Source: Deltaproteobacteria bacterium
Lineage (GTDB): Bacteria > Desulfobacterota > DSM-4660 > Desulfatiglandales > HGW-15
DNA length: 25,160 bases
Direction: 5' to 3'
Assembly (NCBI GenBank): GCA_020342025.1
Contig: CP070840.1
Span: forward strand, 2,681,881-2,707,040
Position numbers and translations under genes: made by a program. The notes under the pieces are model-generated. The model searched no databases, was not told the DNA's origin, and saw only the letters and a program-made list of their open reading frames with translations. Below are positions 7,651-14,786 of the stretch, in pieces (the stretch's first letter is position 1; the number at the start of each line of letters is the position of its first letter).

Positions 7651-8754
7651 ATGGCCAATGTATTGCTAAAGAATCTCACAAAGAAATTTGACGAGGTGGT
7701 TGCGGTCTACAATGTGAACCTGGAGATCGCCGATCGAGAGTTTGTGGTCCTTGTGGGACCTTCTGGTTGTGGTAAAACGACCACCTTACGCATGATCGCG
7801 GGACTTGAGGAAATCACAGAGGGAGAGATCTATATTAACGATCAATTGGTCAATAAACTGGCTCCAAAGGACAGAAATATTGCCATGGTCTTTCAGAGTT
7901 ACGCCCTCTATCCCCACATGAAAGTCTTTGACAACATGGCTTTTGGCCTGAAAATGCGCAAGGTGCCAAAAGAAGAAATGGAGGAAAAGGTTAAGAAGGC
8001 AGCCGAAATTTTAGGGATTGAAGATTTACTCTCCCGCAAGCCAAGACAGTTGTCAGGAGGCCAGAGGCAGAGGGTGGCCTTGGGCAGGGCCATTGTCAGG
8101 GACCCAGAGGTGTTTTTGTTCGATGAGCCCTTGAGCAACCTGGACGCGAAACTCAGGGTACAGATGAGAACAGAACTAAAAAAACTGCATGAACGTCTAC
8201 AGGCGACAGTGGTCTACGTGACCCATGATCAAGTTGAGGCCATGACAATGGGTGATCGTATCGTCGTCATGAAAGAGGGTGTTGTACAACAAGTGGGCAA
8301 TCCTTTGGAACTGTACAACAACCCGGCGAATCTCTTTGTTGCAGGATTCATAGGAAGTCCTGCCATGAATTTTATCCCATGCCAGCTTCTTGAAGAAAAC
8401 GCTTACCTCTGTATCGATACGGGTGATTTCAGAATTCCCCTCCCCGAAAGTATCGCATCCAAATTGAAATCCACCGGAGAGAATGATTTCATCTTTGGTA
8501 TACGGCCGGAAGATATGTTTGAAAAAGGCCCGGGACAGGAGCCGTCCACTGAACGCCCAGTCATCAAGGCAAAGGTAAACGTGGTCGAGCCCTTAGGAAA
8601 GGAAATTTCTCTGGACGTAAGCACGGGTGCAAATTCATTGACCGCCCTTTTGGGTGCAGACACGGACGCAAAACCTCATCAGGATATCGATCTGACCCTG
8701 AATCTGGATAAGGCCCATCTCTTTAGGCGGCAAGGGGGGGAGGCTATCGTTTAA
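7651..8754 (+). CDS. MalK/UgpC-type ABC transporter ATPase, without permease neighbours
   Basis: The ATP-binding subunit (367 residues) belongs to the carbohydrate-importer CUT1 family. The nucleotide-binding domain has Walker [10 protein letters not shown] (36-44), Q-loop Q82 in [11 protein letters not shown], signature LSGGQRQR (134-141), Walker B VFLFDEP (154-160), D-loop SNLD and switch H192. The C-terminal regulatory region from about 240 carries IRPED and a TOBE-type end. It should energise uptake of a sugar or glycerol phosphate across the inner membrane. No permease or binding-protein gene is in the window, so it may serve a transporter encoded elsewhere or several of them, as known for some MsiK-type ATPases. 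A good GAGGAG lies 7 bases upstream. Its stop codon overlaps that of the convergent dehydrogenase gene. Substrate unknown. Confidence 0.92.
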   Translation: MANVLLKNLTKKFDEVVAVYNVNLEIADREFVVLVGPSGCGKTTTLRMIAGLEEITEGEIYINDQLVNKLAPKDRNIAMVFQSYALYPHMKVFDNMAFGLKMRKVPKEEMEEKVKKAAEILGIEDLLSRKPRQLSGGQRQRVALGRAIVRDPEVFLFDEPLSNLDAKLRVQMRTELKKLHERLQATVVYVTHDQVEAMTMGDRIVVMKEGVVQQVGNPLELYNNPANLFVAGFIGSPAMNFIPCQLLEENAYLCIDTGDFRIPLPESIASKLKSTGENDFIFGIRPEDMFEKGPGQEPSTERPVIKAKVNVVEPLGKEISLDVSTGANSLTALLGADTDAKPHQDIDLTLNLDKAHLFRRQGGEAIV

Positions 8755-9806
8755 AGCTTGGCGAGGACGGCATCGGTGAATTCACCGGTACGCCCTTTTC
8801 CGCCAAGGTCGGGCGTCAGCACCTCACCTGCTGATGTAACCCCTTCGATTGCGCTCATTAACCGCTGAGAGGCATCCACCTCACCTAAGAATTCCAACAT
8901 CAGTACTACGGACCAAAGGGTACCAATAGGGTTGGCGATTCCTTTGCCGGCAATGTCTGGCGCTGAACCGTGAACAGGCTCAAACATGGAGGGAAAGGTC
9001 TTCTCGGGATTGAGATTTGCCGATGGTGCGATGCCAATGCTACCTGCCAAGGCAGGCCCAAGGTCAGACAAGATGTCTCCGAAGAGGTTGCTGGCCACAA
9101 CCACGTCAAACCAATCGGGATGCCGGACAAAGTGAGCGGTAAGAATGTCAATGTGGTATTGCGCCGTAGTAATGTCGGGGAAGTCTTTTGCTACAGCCGC
9201 AAAGCGTTCATCCCAGAAAGTCATCGTGTGTATAATACCGTTTGATTTTGTGGCTGAGGCGAGGTGTTTCTTGGGCCGTTTCTGGGCCAACTGGAAGGCG
9301 TACCGCATGATACGGTCAACACCCTGGCGTGTGAATACGGACTCCTGGACAACCATTTCTTGGTCTGTCCCCGCATAGATTCGACCACCAATCTCTGAAT
9401 ACTCACCCTCGTTGTTCTCCCGAACGATGTAGAAATCAATGTCTTTTGACGTCCGGTTGGCCAGGGGTGAGGTGATGCCGGGCAACAGTCTTATGGGACG
9501 CAGGTTCACATACTGCTTCATCTGCCGACGAATGGGAAGGAGTAGACCCCAAAGGGAAACGTGATCGGGTACCCCTGGATATCCTACGGCCCCAAGGAGG
9601 ATGGCATCAAAACCGCGCAATGTGTCGATGCCGTCCTCTGGCATCATCACGCCATGATCCAAATAGTATCCACATGAGTAAGGGAACTCGGTGAATTCCA
9701 TCTTGAAGCCGTAACTCCCAGCCAACGCATTCAGGACTCGGACCCCTTCGGGAATCACCTCTTTCCCGATACCGTCGCCCGGAATTAGCGCAATTCTGTA
9801 AGCCAT
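8751..9806 (-). CDS. Tartrate/D-malate dehydrogenase-like (isopropylmalate dehydrogenase family)
   Basis: This is an NAD-dependent beta-decarboxylating dehydrogenase of 351 residues. [10 protein letters not shown] (8-17) opens the fold. [20 protein letters not shown] (75-94) is the signature of the tartrate dehydrogenase/D-malate dehydrogenase branch (TtuC/DmlA) rather than LeuB. Catalytic and metal-binding candidates are R94, R104, R129 in [13 protein letters not shown]187 in TKSNG, D220, D244 and D248 in [10 protein letters not shown]. The cofactor motif [15 protein letters not shown] (279-293) is intact. It should oxidise and decarboxylate D-malate, tartrate or a related 2-hydroxyacid to pyruvate-type products and NADH. 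An AAGGAG lies 7 bases before the ATG. The dehydratase gene lies 115 bp upstream in the same direction and could share a transcript. Exact substrate cannot be read from sequence. Confidence 0.88.
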   Translation of the reverse strand: MAYRIALIPGDGIGKEVIPEGVRVLNALAGSYGFKMEFTEFPYSCGYYLDHGVMMPEDGIDTLRGFDAILLGAVGYPGVPDHVSLWGLLLPIRRQMKQYVNLRPIRLLPGITSPLANRTSKDIDFYIVRENNEGEYSEIGGRIYAGTDQEMVVQESVFTRQGVDRIMRYAFQLAQKRPKKHLASATKSNGIIHTMTFWDERFAAVAKDFPDITTAQYHIDILTAHFVRHPDWFDVVVASNLFGDILSDLGPALAGSIGIAPSANLNPEKTFPSMFEPVHGSAPDIAGKGIANPIGTLWSVVLMLEFLGEVDASQRLMSAIEGVTSAGEVLTPDLGGKGRTGEFTDAVLAKL

Positions 9807-9860
9807 GCTGTGCTCCTTCTATAAGATCTTTTCGTAATTGGGCCCAAATCCCCCCTTCGC

Positions 9861-9877
9861 CCCCGAACTTGTCGGGG
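9861..9877. repeat. Small CCCCGA/TCGGGG hairpin
   Basis: CCCCGA (9861-9866) and TCGGGG (9872-9877) form a perfect 6-bp stem with a 5-base loop in the spacer between the dehydratase and dehydrogenase genes. A relative, CTCCCGACAAGTCGGGAG, forms the apex of the 11972-12150 palindrome. It may be a small mobile palindrome or a weak attenuator. Confidence 0.5.
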
Positions 9878-9921
9878 CCCGCAATGCCAGGTGAGTAACG
9901 GCTGAAAAAACAATCTTGCTC

Positions 9922-10896
9922 TTAAACGTATTTATCCATCCACGGAAGGTGGGCTAGGTCCACATTTCCCCCTGACAGGATAACGCCAATTCGCTTTCCT
10001 GAAAACTCAGGACGTCTAGCAAGCAACACGCCCAGGGGGACAGCTGCGGAAGGTTCCACGATGATTTTCATTCTCTCCCAGATGGTGCGCATAGCGGCTA
10101 CGATCCCCTCTTCACTCACAGTGAATATGTCCCTCACGTGTCTTTTGATGATGGGGAAGGTGAGATCCCCAAGGGAGGTGCGCAGCCCATCTGCGATGGT
10201 ATCGGGATTATCTGCGGGGATAATTTTTCCAGCGCGAAAAGAGCGAAAGGCATCGTCTGCCCTTTCGGGCTCTGCCGCTAGGACGTGGGTCTTTGGGGAA
10301 AGTGCACCCACGGCGATTGCCGTTCCACTCAGAAGACCTCCTCCACCCACTGGGGTCATCACCATATCAAGTTTCGGGATCTCCTCGCAGAGTTCCAGGG
10401 CAGCGGTTCCCTGGCCTGAGATGACTCTGTAGTCGTTGTATGGATGAACAAAGACAGCGCCGGTGCGATGGACCACTTTACCCAATTCCTCCTCCCGGGC
10501 TTTGAGTGTCGGTTTGCAGAAAAAAATCTCAGCCCCATAGTGTGCCACTGCGTCTCTTTTCACCTGGGGTGCATTTTCCGGCATGACCACGTATGCCTTG
10601 GTCCCTCGCCATCGGGCAGCAAGAGCCAAGGCGGCCGCATGGTTTCCAGAAGAGTGGGTGGCCACGCCACGGGTCGCCTTTTCATCGCTGAGGGAGAAAA
10701 CCGCATTGGTGGCCCCTCGGATCTTAAAAGCCCCCACCTTTTGGAAGTTTTCACACTTGAAGAATATCTCTGCATCACACATTTCATTCAGGGTGCTGCA
10801 GGTGAGTACAGGTGTGCGATGGACAAAGGGTTGGATCCTTTGAGAGGCCTCTCTTATGTCCTCTATGGTGGGTTCGTTTTTCATCTGATCGTGCAT
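9922..10896 (-). CDS. Threonine/serine ammonia-lyase-like PLP enzyme, no ACT domain
   Basis: This fold-type II PLP enzyme of 324 residues should dehydrate threonine to 2-oxobutyrate or serine to pyruvate with release of ammonia. The cofactor lysine is K58 in VGAFKIRGA. The substrate loop is HSSGNHAAA (81-89) and the phosphate-binding glycine loop GGGGLLSGTA lies at 184-193. It ends without the regulatory ACT domain of biosynthetic IlvA, so it resembles the catabolic TdcB form or serine racemase, which share these motifs. Two possible starts, ATG 10896 and ATG 10884, both lack a clear ribosome binding site. The A+T-rich region upstream carries an 8-bp inverted repeat. The next gene, a 2-hydroxyacid dehydrogenase, would also feed 2-oxoacid metabolism, so a small catabolic unit is possible. 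Confidence 0.88.
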   Translation of the reverse strand: MHDQMKNEPTIEDIREASQRIQPFVHRTPVLTCSTLNEMCDAEIFFKCENFQKVGAFKIRGATNAVFSLSDEKATRGVATHSSGNHAAALALAARWRGTKAYVVMPENAPQVKRDAVAHYGAEIFFCKPTLKAREEELGKVVHRTGAVFVHPYNDYRVISGQGTAALELCEEIPKLDMVMTPVGGGGLLSGTAIAVGALSPKTHVLAAEPERADDAFRSFRAGKIIPADNPDTIADGLRTSLGDLTFPIIKRHVRDIFTVSEEGIVAAMRTIWERMKIIVEPSAAVPLGVLLARRPEFSGKRIGVILSGGNVDLAHLPWMDKYV

Positions 10897-10933
10897 TAAA
10901 TTTTGGGTTTAATTTTCATATATAAGATATTGT

Positions 10934-10958
10934 TATAATTTAAAAATACGAAATTATA
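10934..10958. promoter_or_regulatory. Operator-like inverted repeat upstream of the dehydratase gene
   Basis: TATAATTT (10934-10941) and AAATTATA (10951-10958) are perfect inverted arms separated by 9 bp, about 38 bp upstream of the dehydratase start in a very A+T-rich stretch. Each arm also contains a TATAAT-like -10 in one orientation. A promoter overlapped by a dimeric regulator site is plausible; no matching -35 at the right distance was seen. Confidence 0.4.
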
Positions 10959-11000
10959 TGACAGATTAACTGCCCCTCAGTGACACGGCTCTCAGAGAAA

Positions 11001-11681
11001 CTAACGTGTCAGGGAATCAGCCCCGGTGGGGGTCCCAATGATAGCCTCTTGGGCAATGTTCAGGAATAGCCCATGGCCCAGAACGCCTGGTATGGAATCA
11101 AGCCCCTGGGCAAGACGCTCAGCGTCTTGAATCGGTCCGAAGTGGCAGTCCAAGATGTGATTCTCCTGGTCAGTTATATAGGGTGAACCTTTATCCACTC
11201 GCACTGCGGGCCTTCCACCGAGGGCCTTAATCCTCTCAGCCGTCGCTTTCCACCCGAAGGGTAGCACCTCCACAGGAACGGGACACTGCTCTCCCAGTCG
11301 CTGCACCAGCTTGGTGTTGTCCACGATCACAATGAAGCGCTGACTTGCCATGGCGACGATTTTCTCTCTAAGAAGTGCCCCCCCAAGCCCTTTTATGAGG
11401 TTTAACTGAGGATCCACCTCGTCTGCACCGTCAACACAGAGGTCAAGAAAAGGCTCCGTCTCCAGGGTGGTAAGTGGAATATTCAAAGAACGAGCAAGCT
11501 TTTCCGTATTCTTTGAGGTGGGAACCCCAACGATGTGGGACAACTCACCACTGGACAATCGCTTCCCCAATGCCTCGAGAAAGTAACGAACGGTGGATCC
11601 GGTGCCCAACCCGATTCGCTGACCGCTCTGAACCCTCTTCGCTGCCTCCTCACCCGCCTTTTTCTTGAGCTCTTTCATCAT
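11001..11681 (-). CDS. rpiA: Ribose-5-phosphate isomerase A
   Basis: RpiA interconverts ribose 5-phosphate and ribulose 5-phosphate in the pentose phosphate pathway (cytosolic). The 226-residue length is normal. Phosphate-binding GLGTGST is at 24-30. The active-site block DGADEVDPQLNLIKGLGGALLREK spans 84-107 with D84, D87, K97 and E106, which align with E. coli D81, D84, K94 and E103 at a constant offset of three. The ending GLFLNIAQEAIIGTPTGADSL is also typical. AGGAGG lies 4 bases before the ATG at 11681 and 7 before the second in-frame ATG, so either may be used. A perfect CAGCTT/AAGCTG hairpin (11700-11716) lies just upstream in the leader. The stop codon lies in the loop of a TGACACG/CGTGTCA inverted repeat (10981-11011), which might end the transcript but lacks a U-tract. 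Confidence 0.96.
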   Translation of the reverse strand: MMKELKKKAGEEAAKRVQSGQRIGLGTGSTVRYFLEALGKRLSSGELSHIVGVPTSKNTEKLARSLNIPLTTLETEPFLDLCVDGADEVDPQLNLIKGLGGALLREKIVAMASQRFIVIVDNTKLVQRLGEQCPVPVEVLPFGWKATAERIKALGGRPAVRVDKGSPYITDQENHILDCHFGPIQDAERLAQGLDSIPGVLGHGLFLNIAQEAIIGTPTGADSLTR

Positions 11682-11743
11682 GAAACCTCCTCAGTCCCTC
11701 AGCTTGCAGGAAGCTGAATACTCTCTCTTAGCGATTTTTGAAG

Positions 11744-11773
11744 GTTATATTAAAAAAACGAAGAACAATTCAA
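11744..11773 (-). promoter_or_regulatory. Possible rpiA promoter
   Basis: On the minus strand TTGAAT (11768-11773) is followed after 18 bp by TATAAC (11744-11749), about 63 bp before the rpiA start. The -10 is good and the -35 moderate. Low certainty. Confidence 0.35.
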
Positions 11774-11867
11774 TGTTTTTGAGAGCCCAATGTGCTTTTT
11801 CTTAACCTCGTCTTCTCCATACCCGTCGAGCAAAGGGCAAGAGATGGAAAACAATGAAAAATTTCTT

Positions 11868-11896
11868 TTGACTGACTTGAATAAATCAATTATAAG
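11868..11896 (+). promoter_or_regulatory. Near-consensus sigma70 promoter pointing at efp
   Basis: TTGACT (11868-11873), a 17-bp spacer, and TATAAG (11891-11896): five of six matches in each hexamer at the optimal distance. Transcription would start near 11903. The next gene, efp, begins about 410 bases downstream, and the transcript would cross the whole 11972-12150 palindrome. It may therefore drive a long structured efp leader or a separate small RNA. Confidence 0.6.
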
Positions 11897-11971
11897 GTTC
11901 CCCCGTTAGTGCATTCATGGCGTGACTGGGTAAGTGCGAGACAGGATGAGATTGGTAAGTTGTTGGTTGGC

Positions 11972-12150
11972 TCCTGATGCCTTTTCTTCCATACCGAGGC
12001 TCCCGGCCTGGTCTTTTCAGCGACTTATCTGCGGGGGAGTTCTGCCCCCTCCGCATTCTCCCGACAAGTCGGGAGCTGCGGTTTCCCCCACTAATAAGTC
12101 GCGAAAAGGACGAAGGCCTCCCGCCAGGCATTTTAGAAAAGGCATCAGGA
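11972..12150. other. 179-bp nested palindrome between rpiA and efp
   Basis: Perfect 16-bp outer arms TCCTGATGCCTTTTCT (11972-11987) and AGAAAAGGCATCAGGA (12135-12150). Further in, CTTTTCAGCGACTTAT pairs with ATAAGTCGCGAAAAG with one bulge, and GCCTGG can pair with CCAGGC. The centre holds two hairpins: an imperfect one with TGCGGGGGAG and CCCCTCCGCA arms, and the perfect CTCCCGA-caag-TCGGGAG. The organisation, outer stem enclosing smaller hairpins, matches 1282-1423 although the sequences differ. The rest of 11682-12312 shows no gene. Confidence 0.8.
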
Positions 12151-12245
12151 CCCATTTGCATACCCAATGGGCAATGCGTGAATTGGGATTTGGTAAGAAT
12201 CGAAAATCCGGTTTGGGCAACAGCTTGTTGACACGTGACTACTCG

Positions 12246-12290
12246 CTTTAGTCACTTTAGCTCACTTTAGTCACTTTAAACACTTTAGTC
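12246..12290 (+). repeat. CACTTTAGT tandem repeat (period 9) before efp
   Basis: CTTTA units start at 12246, 12255, 12265, 12274 and 12283, so the period is 9 with one 10. The array ends 22 bp before the efp start codon. A TTGACA hexamer lies just upstream (12228-12233), so the array occupies the place where a -10 would be. The same repeat in opposite orientation precedes the gene at 23522. Confidence 0.85.
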
Positions 12291-12312
12291 CACTTCCAAG
12301 AGGGAATATTAC

Positions 12313-12876
12313 ATGTACAACGCGAGTGATTTGAGAAGAGGTCTCAAGATTCAGATCGATAAAGAGCCATATATCGTCATCGAATTTCAATTCTCCAAGC
12401 CAGGTAAGGGTCAGGCCCTTTACCGGTGCAAGCTGCGGAACATGATCAATGGCATGATTATTGACCGTACCTATCGATCTGTTGACACATTCGAGCCGGC
12501 CGATCTGCGAGAACGCAGGATGCAATATCTTTATAACCAAGAAAATGAGTTCTATTTCATGGATGTGGAAAATTATGAGCAATCCCTGCTTACCGTTGAA
12601 CAGGTGGGAGAGGCAAGGAACTATCTGGTAGACAATCTGGAAGTGGATATATTGCTTTTCGGGGATAAGCCCATCGGGATCACCTTGCCCAATTTTGTGG
12701 ACCTCAGGGTCACACGGGCGGATCCCTGGGTCAAAGGGGACTCCGTTTCAGGGGACAGCAAACCGGTCACCTTGGAAACGGGTTATGAATTGCGGGTGCC
12801 TCCCTTCATTGATGAAGGCACAAAAATAACCGTAGACACACGGACCGGGGAGTATGTCACCCGGGTCAAAGCATAG
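12313..12876 (+). CDS. efp: Elongation factor P
   Basis: EF-P enters the ribosomal E site and rescues ribosomes stalled at polyproline stretches. The 187-residue protein has the usual three domains: KOW-like (about 1-62), OB (about 65-127) and a C-terminal OB ending IDEGTKITVDTRTGEYVTRV. The tip loop is SKPGKGQAL, with K32 in the position of E. coli K34, the lysine that EpmA beta-lysylates. This fits the presence of epmA immediately downstream. GAGGGA lies 7 bases before the ATG. The C-terminal codons are followed after about 20 bp by a G/C-rich hairpin that covers the epmA start. Efp and epmA very likely form one transcript. Identification is secure. Confidence 0.97.
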   Translation: MYNASDLRRGLKIQIDKEPYIVIEFQFSKPGKGQALYRCKLRNMINGMIIDRTYRSVDTFEPADLRERRMQYLYNQENEFYFMDVENYEQSLLTVEQVGEARNYLVDNLEVDILLFGDKPIGITLPNFVDLRVTRADPWVKGDSVSGDSKPVTLETGYELRVPPFIDEGTKITVDTRTGEYVTRVKA

Positions 12877-12896
12877 TTCCGCAGACAAAAATCCCC

Positions 12897-12935
12897 CCAT
12901 CCCCCCTTTAGTAAGGGGGAGTAAAGGGGGGATGG
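12897..12935 (+). promoter_or_regulatory. Palindromic repeat covering the epmA start codon
   Basis: CCATCCCCCCTTTA (12897-12910) and TAAAGGGGGGATGG (12922-12935) are perfect 14-bp inverted arms; the right arm contains the epmA ATG (12932-12934) and a G-rich ribosome-binding-like tract. A competing 7-bp hairpin, CCCCCTT (12902-12908) with AAGGGGG (12913-12919), would free the start. The sequence belongs to a type of palindrome often seen translated as PPLxKGGxGG in bacterial genomes, so it is probably a repeat insertion that now shapes the initiation region. Confidence 0.7.
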
Positions 12936-13855
12936 ATGAGCAACGGAGATTAGCCGCAAAGAGATCAAACCTCTGGCTGCGGGCAAGACTCATCCAGGCC
13001 ATAAGGCACTTCTTCATTGACAATGACTACCTGGAAGTTGAGACGCCTCACCTGATTCCCGCGCCCGCCCCAGAAGTCCACATCGACGCCATCAGAGCCG
13101 GTGGCGCATTTCTACACACGTCCCCAGAACTCTACATGAAACGATTGGTCTCTGCCGGGTATAGCAGAATATTTCAGATATGCAGATGTTTCCGCGAGGG
13201 AGAAAGGGGAGAACGTCACCTTGCTGAATTTACTCTCCTTGAGTGGTACCGGGAAGGGATTGATTATGTGGAACTGATGGATGAGTGTGAGGAGATGGTC
13301 CTTTCTGTCTCTCAAGAGCTGGGGTTCGGGGAAAAAATCCATTTCCAAGGAAAAGCTATTGATCTGAAGAGGCCCTGGGAGAGGATGTCAGTGAAGGAGG
13401 CCTATGAGCGCTACGCCTCAATGCCCATGGAGAGGGCACTGGCCTTGAAGCGGTTTGACGAGGTCATGGTACTGGAGATCGAACCCCACCTGGGAATACC
13501 CAAACCCACCTTTCTGTATGACTATCCTGCAGAGCTTGCCGCCTTGGCGCGATTAAAAGAGAATGATCCGGGATTGGCAGAACGATTTGAGATCTATGTG
13601 GCCGGGTTGGAGCTGGCCAATGCCTTTTCGGAGTTGACTGATGTGAGCGAACAAGAGGCGAGATTTGAAAGGGATCGATCTGAACGAAAGCGACTGGGTA
13701 AAACCGTATATCCCCTCCCGAAAAGGTTCCTCGAGGCCCTCGTTCATATGCCAAATTCAGTGGGCATCGCCTTTGGAATGGATCGACTTGCCATGGTATT
13801 TAGCAATGCCGGCAAGATTGATGAGGTAATTTCGTTTTCGCCGGAAGATCTTTAG
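12932..13855 (+). CDS. epmA: EF-P lysyl-ligase EpmA (GenX/PoxA)
   Basis: EpmA is a class II lysyl-tRNA synthetase paralogue that attaches (R)-beta-lysine to EF-P. The 307-residue product lacks the anticodon-binding OB domain, as expected. Class II motif 1 is FFIDNDYLEVETPHL (about 27-41), motif 2 is FQICRCFREGERGERHLAEFTLLEWYR (about 81-107), and motif 3 GIAFGMDRLAM is near 287-297. The frame is open to an ATG at 12854 overlapping efp, but that would add 26 residues made from a palindromic repeat (NPPIPPLVRGSKGG). Homologues begin near the LxxRAxxxxxIRxFF helix, so ATG 12932 is preferred. The partner EpmB, a lysine 2,3-aminomutase supplying beta-lysine, is not in the window. Adjacency to efp supports the assignment strongly. 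Confidence 0.93.
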   Translation: MDEQRRLAAKRSNLWLRARLIQAIRHFFIDNDYLEVETPHLIPAPAPEVHIDAIRAGGAFLHTSPELYMKRLVSAGYSRIFQICRCFREGERGERHLAEFTLLEWYREGIDYVELMDECEEMVLSVSQELGFGEKIHFQGKAIDLKRPWERMSVKEAYERYASMPMERALALKRFDEVMVLEIEPHLGIPKPTFLYDYPAELAALARLKENDPGLAERFEIYVAGLELANAFSELTDVSEQEARFERDRSERKRLGKTVYPLPKRFLEALVHMPNSVGIAFGMDRLAMVFSNAGKIDEVISFSPEDL

Positions 13856-13960
13856 CCGCCTTCACAAGCGAAGATTTTAGGATCTAATTCGAGCTTTTAT
13901 AATACTTTGTGATTCCTACAAGCTAAACCGTGATAACAGTTGCCGGTCACCGCCTGCCCG

Positions 13961-14058
13961 CCATCGCAAGCCGCTCAGGCGAGGCGGGCGGGGATACCGG
14001 ATTAAAAGGAATTCTTTTCAATTTATCGGGCATCAGGAATCAGGTATCCGGTATCTGT
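13961..14058. repeat. Palindromic and short-period repeats after epmA
   Basis: The 13856-14154 spacer holds no gene. A GC-rich stem lies at 13961-13993 (CCCGCC and GGCGGG arms; its tail is also found at 1574-1592). Next, ATACCGGAT (13994-14002) and ATCCGGTAT (14046-14054) form perfect 9-bp arms around an AAAAGGAATTCTTTT near-palindrome. The right arm lies in a heptamer run, CATCAGG-AATCAGG-TATCCGG-TATCTGT. The stems could act in terminating epmA or transcripts from the opposite side, but no clear U-tract was seen. Confidence 0.6.
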
Positions 14059-14154
14059 TTGGGTCAAGCCATGTGATACTTGTTTCATCAACGCGTCGGT
14101 TTGAGTTGAAGCTTCGTTCGCAAAAGGAAGCAGGTGGGAAAACAGGGGCTCTCT

Positions 14155-14499
14155 TTAGTTTTGTAAGAGCTCCAAACCCACCAGATAATGACCTCTTAGG
14201 CGACCTTGTTCATTCCTGGTGATCCGTCGAATCGCGGTCTCCAGACATTCGGTGGGATGGATTAGGTTGTCGGAATAGTATCGCATGTTCAAGGTGTCTC
14301 CCACCTTGAGCTGAGGCAGGACATCTGAGTTTTCTTTTACGAGAATGGACATGTGGGTAGAGGTCTTGTTCCAGATCTTGAACTGATACGCTGCCTCCAG
14401 CCCTTCCACTGCAAATTCCACACTATAATATTGGTCCACACGTTTTTTTGGTTCAGAACGGGTGCTATCTATTCTTCTGAGTGCGCCATATACTTTCAT
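14155..14499 (-). CDS. PilZ-like domain protein with degenerate c-di-GMP motif
   Basis: This is a 114-residue single-domain cytosolic protein. Its sequence (YQFKIWNKTSTHMSILVKENSDVLPQL, VGDTLNMRYYS, ECLETAIRRI, GRLRGHYLVGLELL) fits the small PilZ-like proteins of Desulfobacterota. The c-di-GMP signature is degenerate: the RxxxR arm is not clear and the (D/N)xSxxG motif appears as NKTSTHM. Binding of c-di-GMP is therefore uncertain, and it may work as a protein-protein adaptor, as other degenerate PilZ proteins do. GAGAGGA lies about 8 bases before the ATG. It has the strongest promoter in the window, with a leader of about 109 bases. The next genes on both sides are regulators, but no operon is implied. 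The family call is moderately sure. Confidence 0.7.
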   Translation of the reverse strand: MKVYGALRRIDSTRSEPKKRVDQYYSVEFAVEGLEAAYQFKIWNKTSTHMSILVKENSDVLPQLKVGDTLNMRYYSDNLIHPTECLETAIRRITRNEQGRLRGHYLVGLELLQN

Positions 14500-14614
14500 G
14501 GGGTATTCCTCTCAGATCTCAGGCTAATCCCAAGAATCCTCCTTTTTCGCTTCAGCGGGCCCCCTGCGACCTCGTGTTTGCTTTACACACCTTGTTAAGG
14601 TGGAATTGTAACCA

Positions 14615-14643
14615 ATTATATATAACTAAATATAATTTGTCAA
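14615..14643 (-). promoter_or_regulatory. Perfect sigma70 consensus promoter of the PilZ-like gene
   Basis: On the minus strand TTGACA (14638-14643), exactly 17 bp, then TATAAT (14615-14620): six of six in both boxes. An A+T-rich upstream stretch could act as an UP element and contains the inverted repeat TTACTA-aaata-TAGTAA (14660-14676). Just after the expected start site (about 14608) lies CACCTT-gtt-AAGGTG (14588-14602). Both could be regulator sites. The rest of 14500-14786 holds no gene. Confidence 0.8.
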
Positions 14644-14786
14644 ATATATTTTTTAAAAGTTACTAAAATATAGTAATTTATCATACATTAAAGATAAAAA
14701 GCTCGGGCATTTGAAGGGATTGGGCACAAAGCGCCTGTGAAAGGGCGTTGGAAGGGATTTTCAGGGAAAGCTAAGAGCCAGGGGAA

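Noticed and set aside
11972..12150. 6S RNA candidate
   Set aside because: The length and long-hairpin shape are suggestive, but the centre is two GC-rich hairpins and not an open bubble; a covariance-model match would be needed.
11886..12251. Several overlapping open frames on both strands in the rpiA-efp spacer
   Set aside because: They lie across the palindrome, mirror one another, and have no family resemblance; they are products of inverted repeats, not genes.
12246..12290. CRISPR array
   Set aside because: Units are only 9 bp with no spacers, and no cas gene is present.
12748..13023. Minus-strand frame with PPLLPLTKGGMGG
   Set aside because: This wording is the common translation of a palindromic repeat; the stretch is antisense to efp and epmA.
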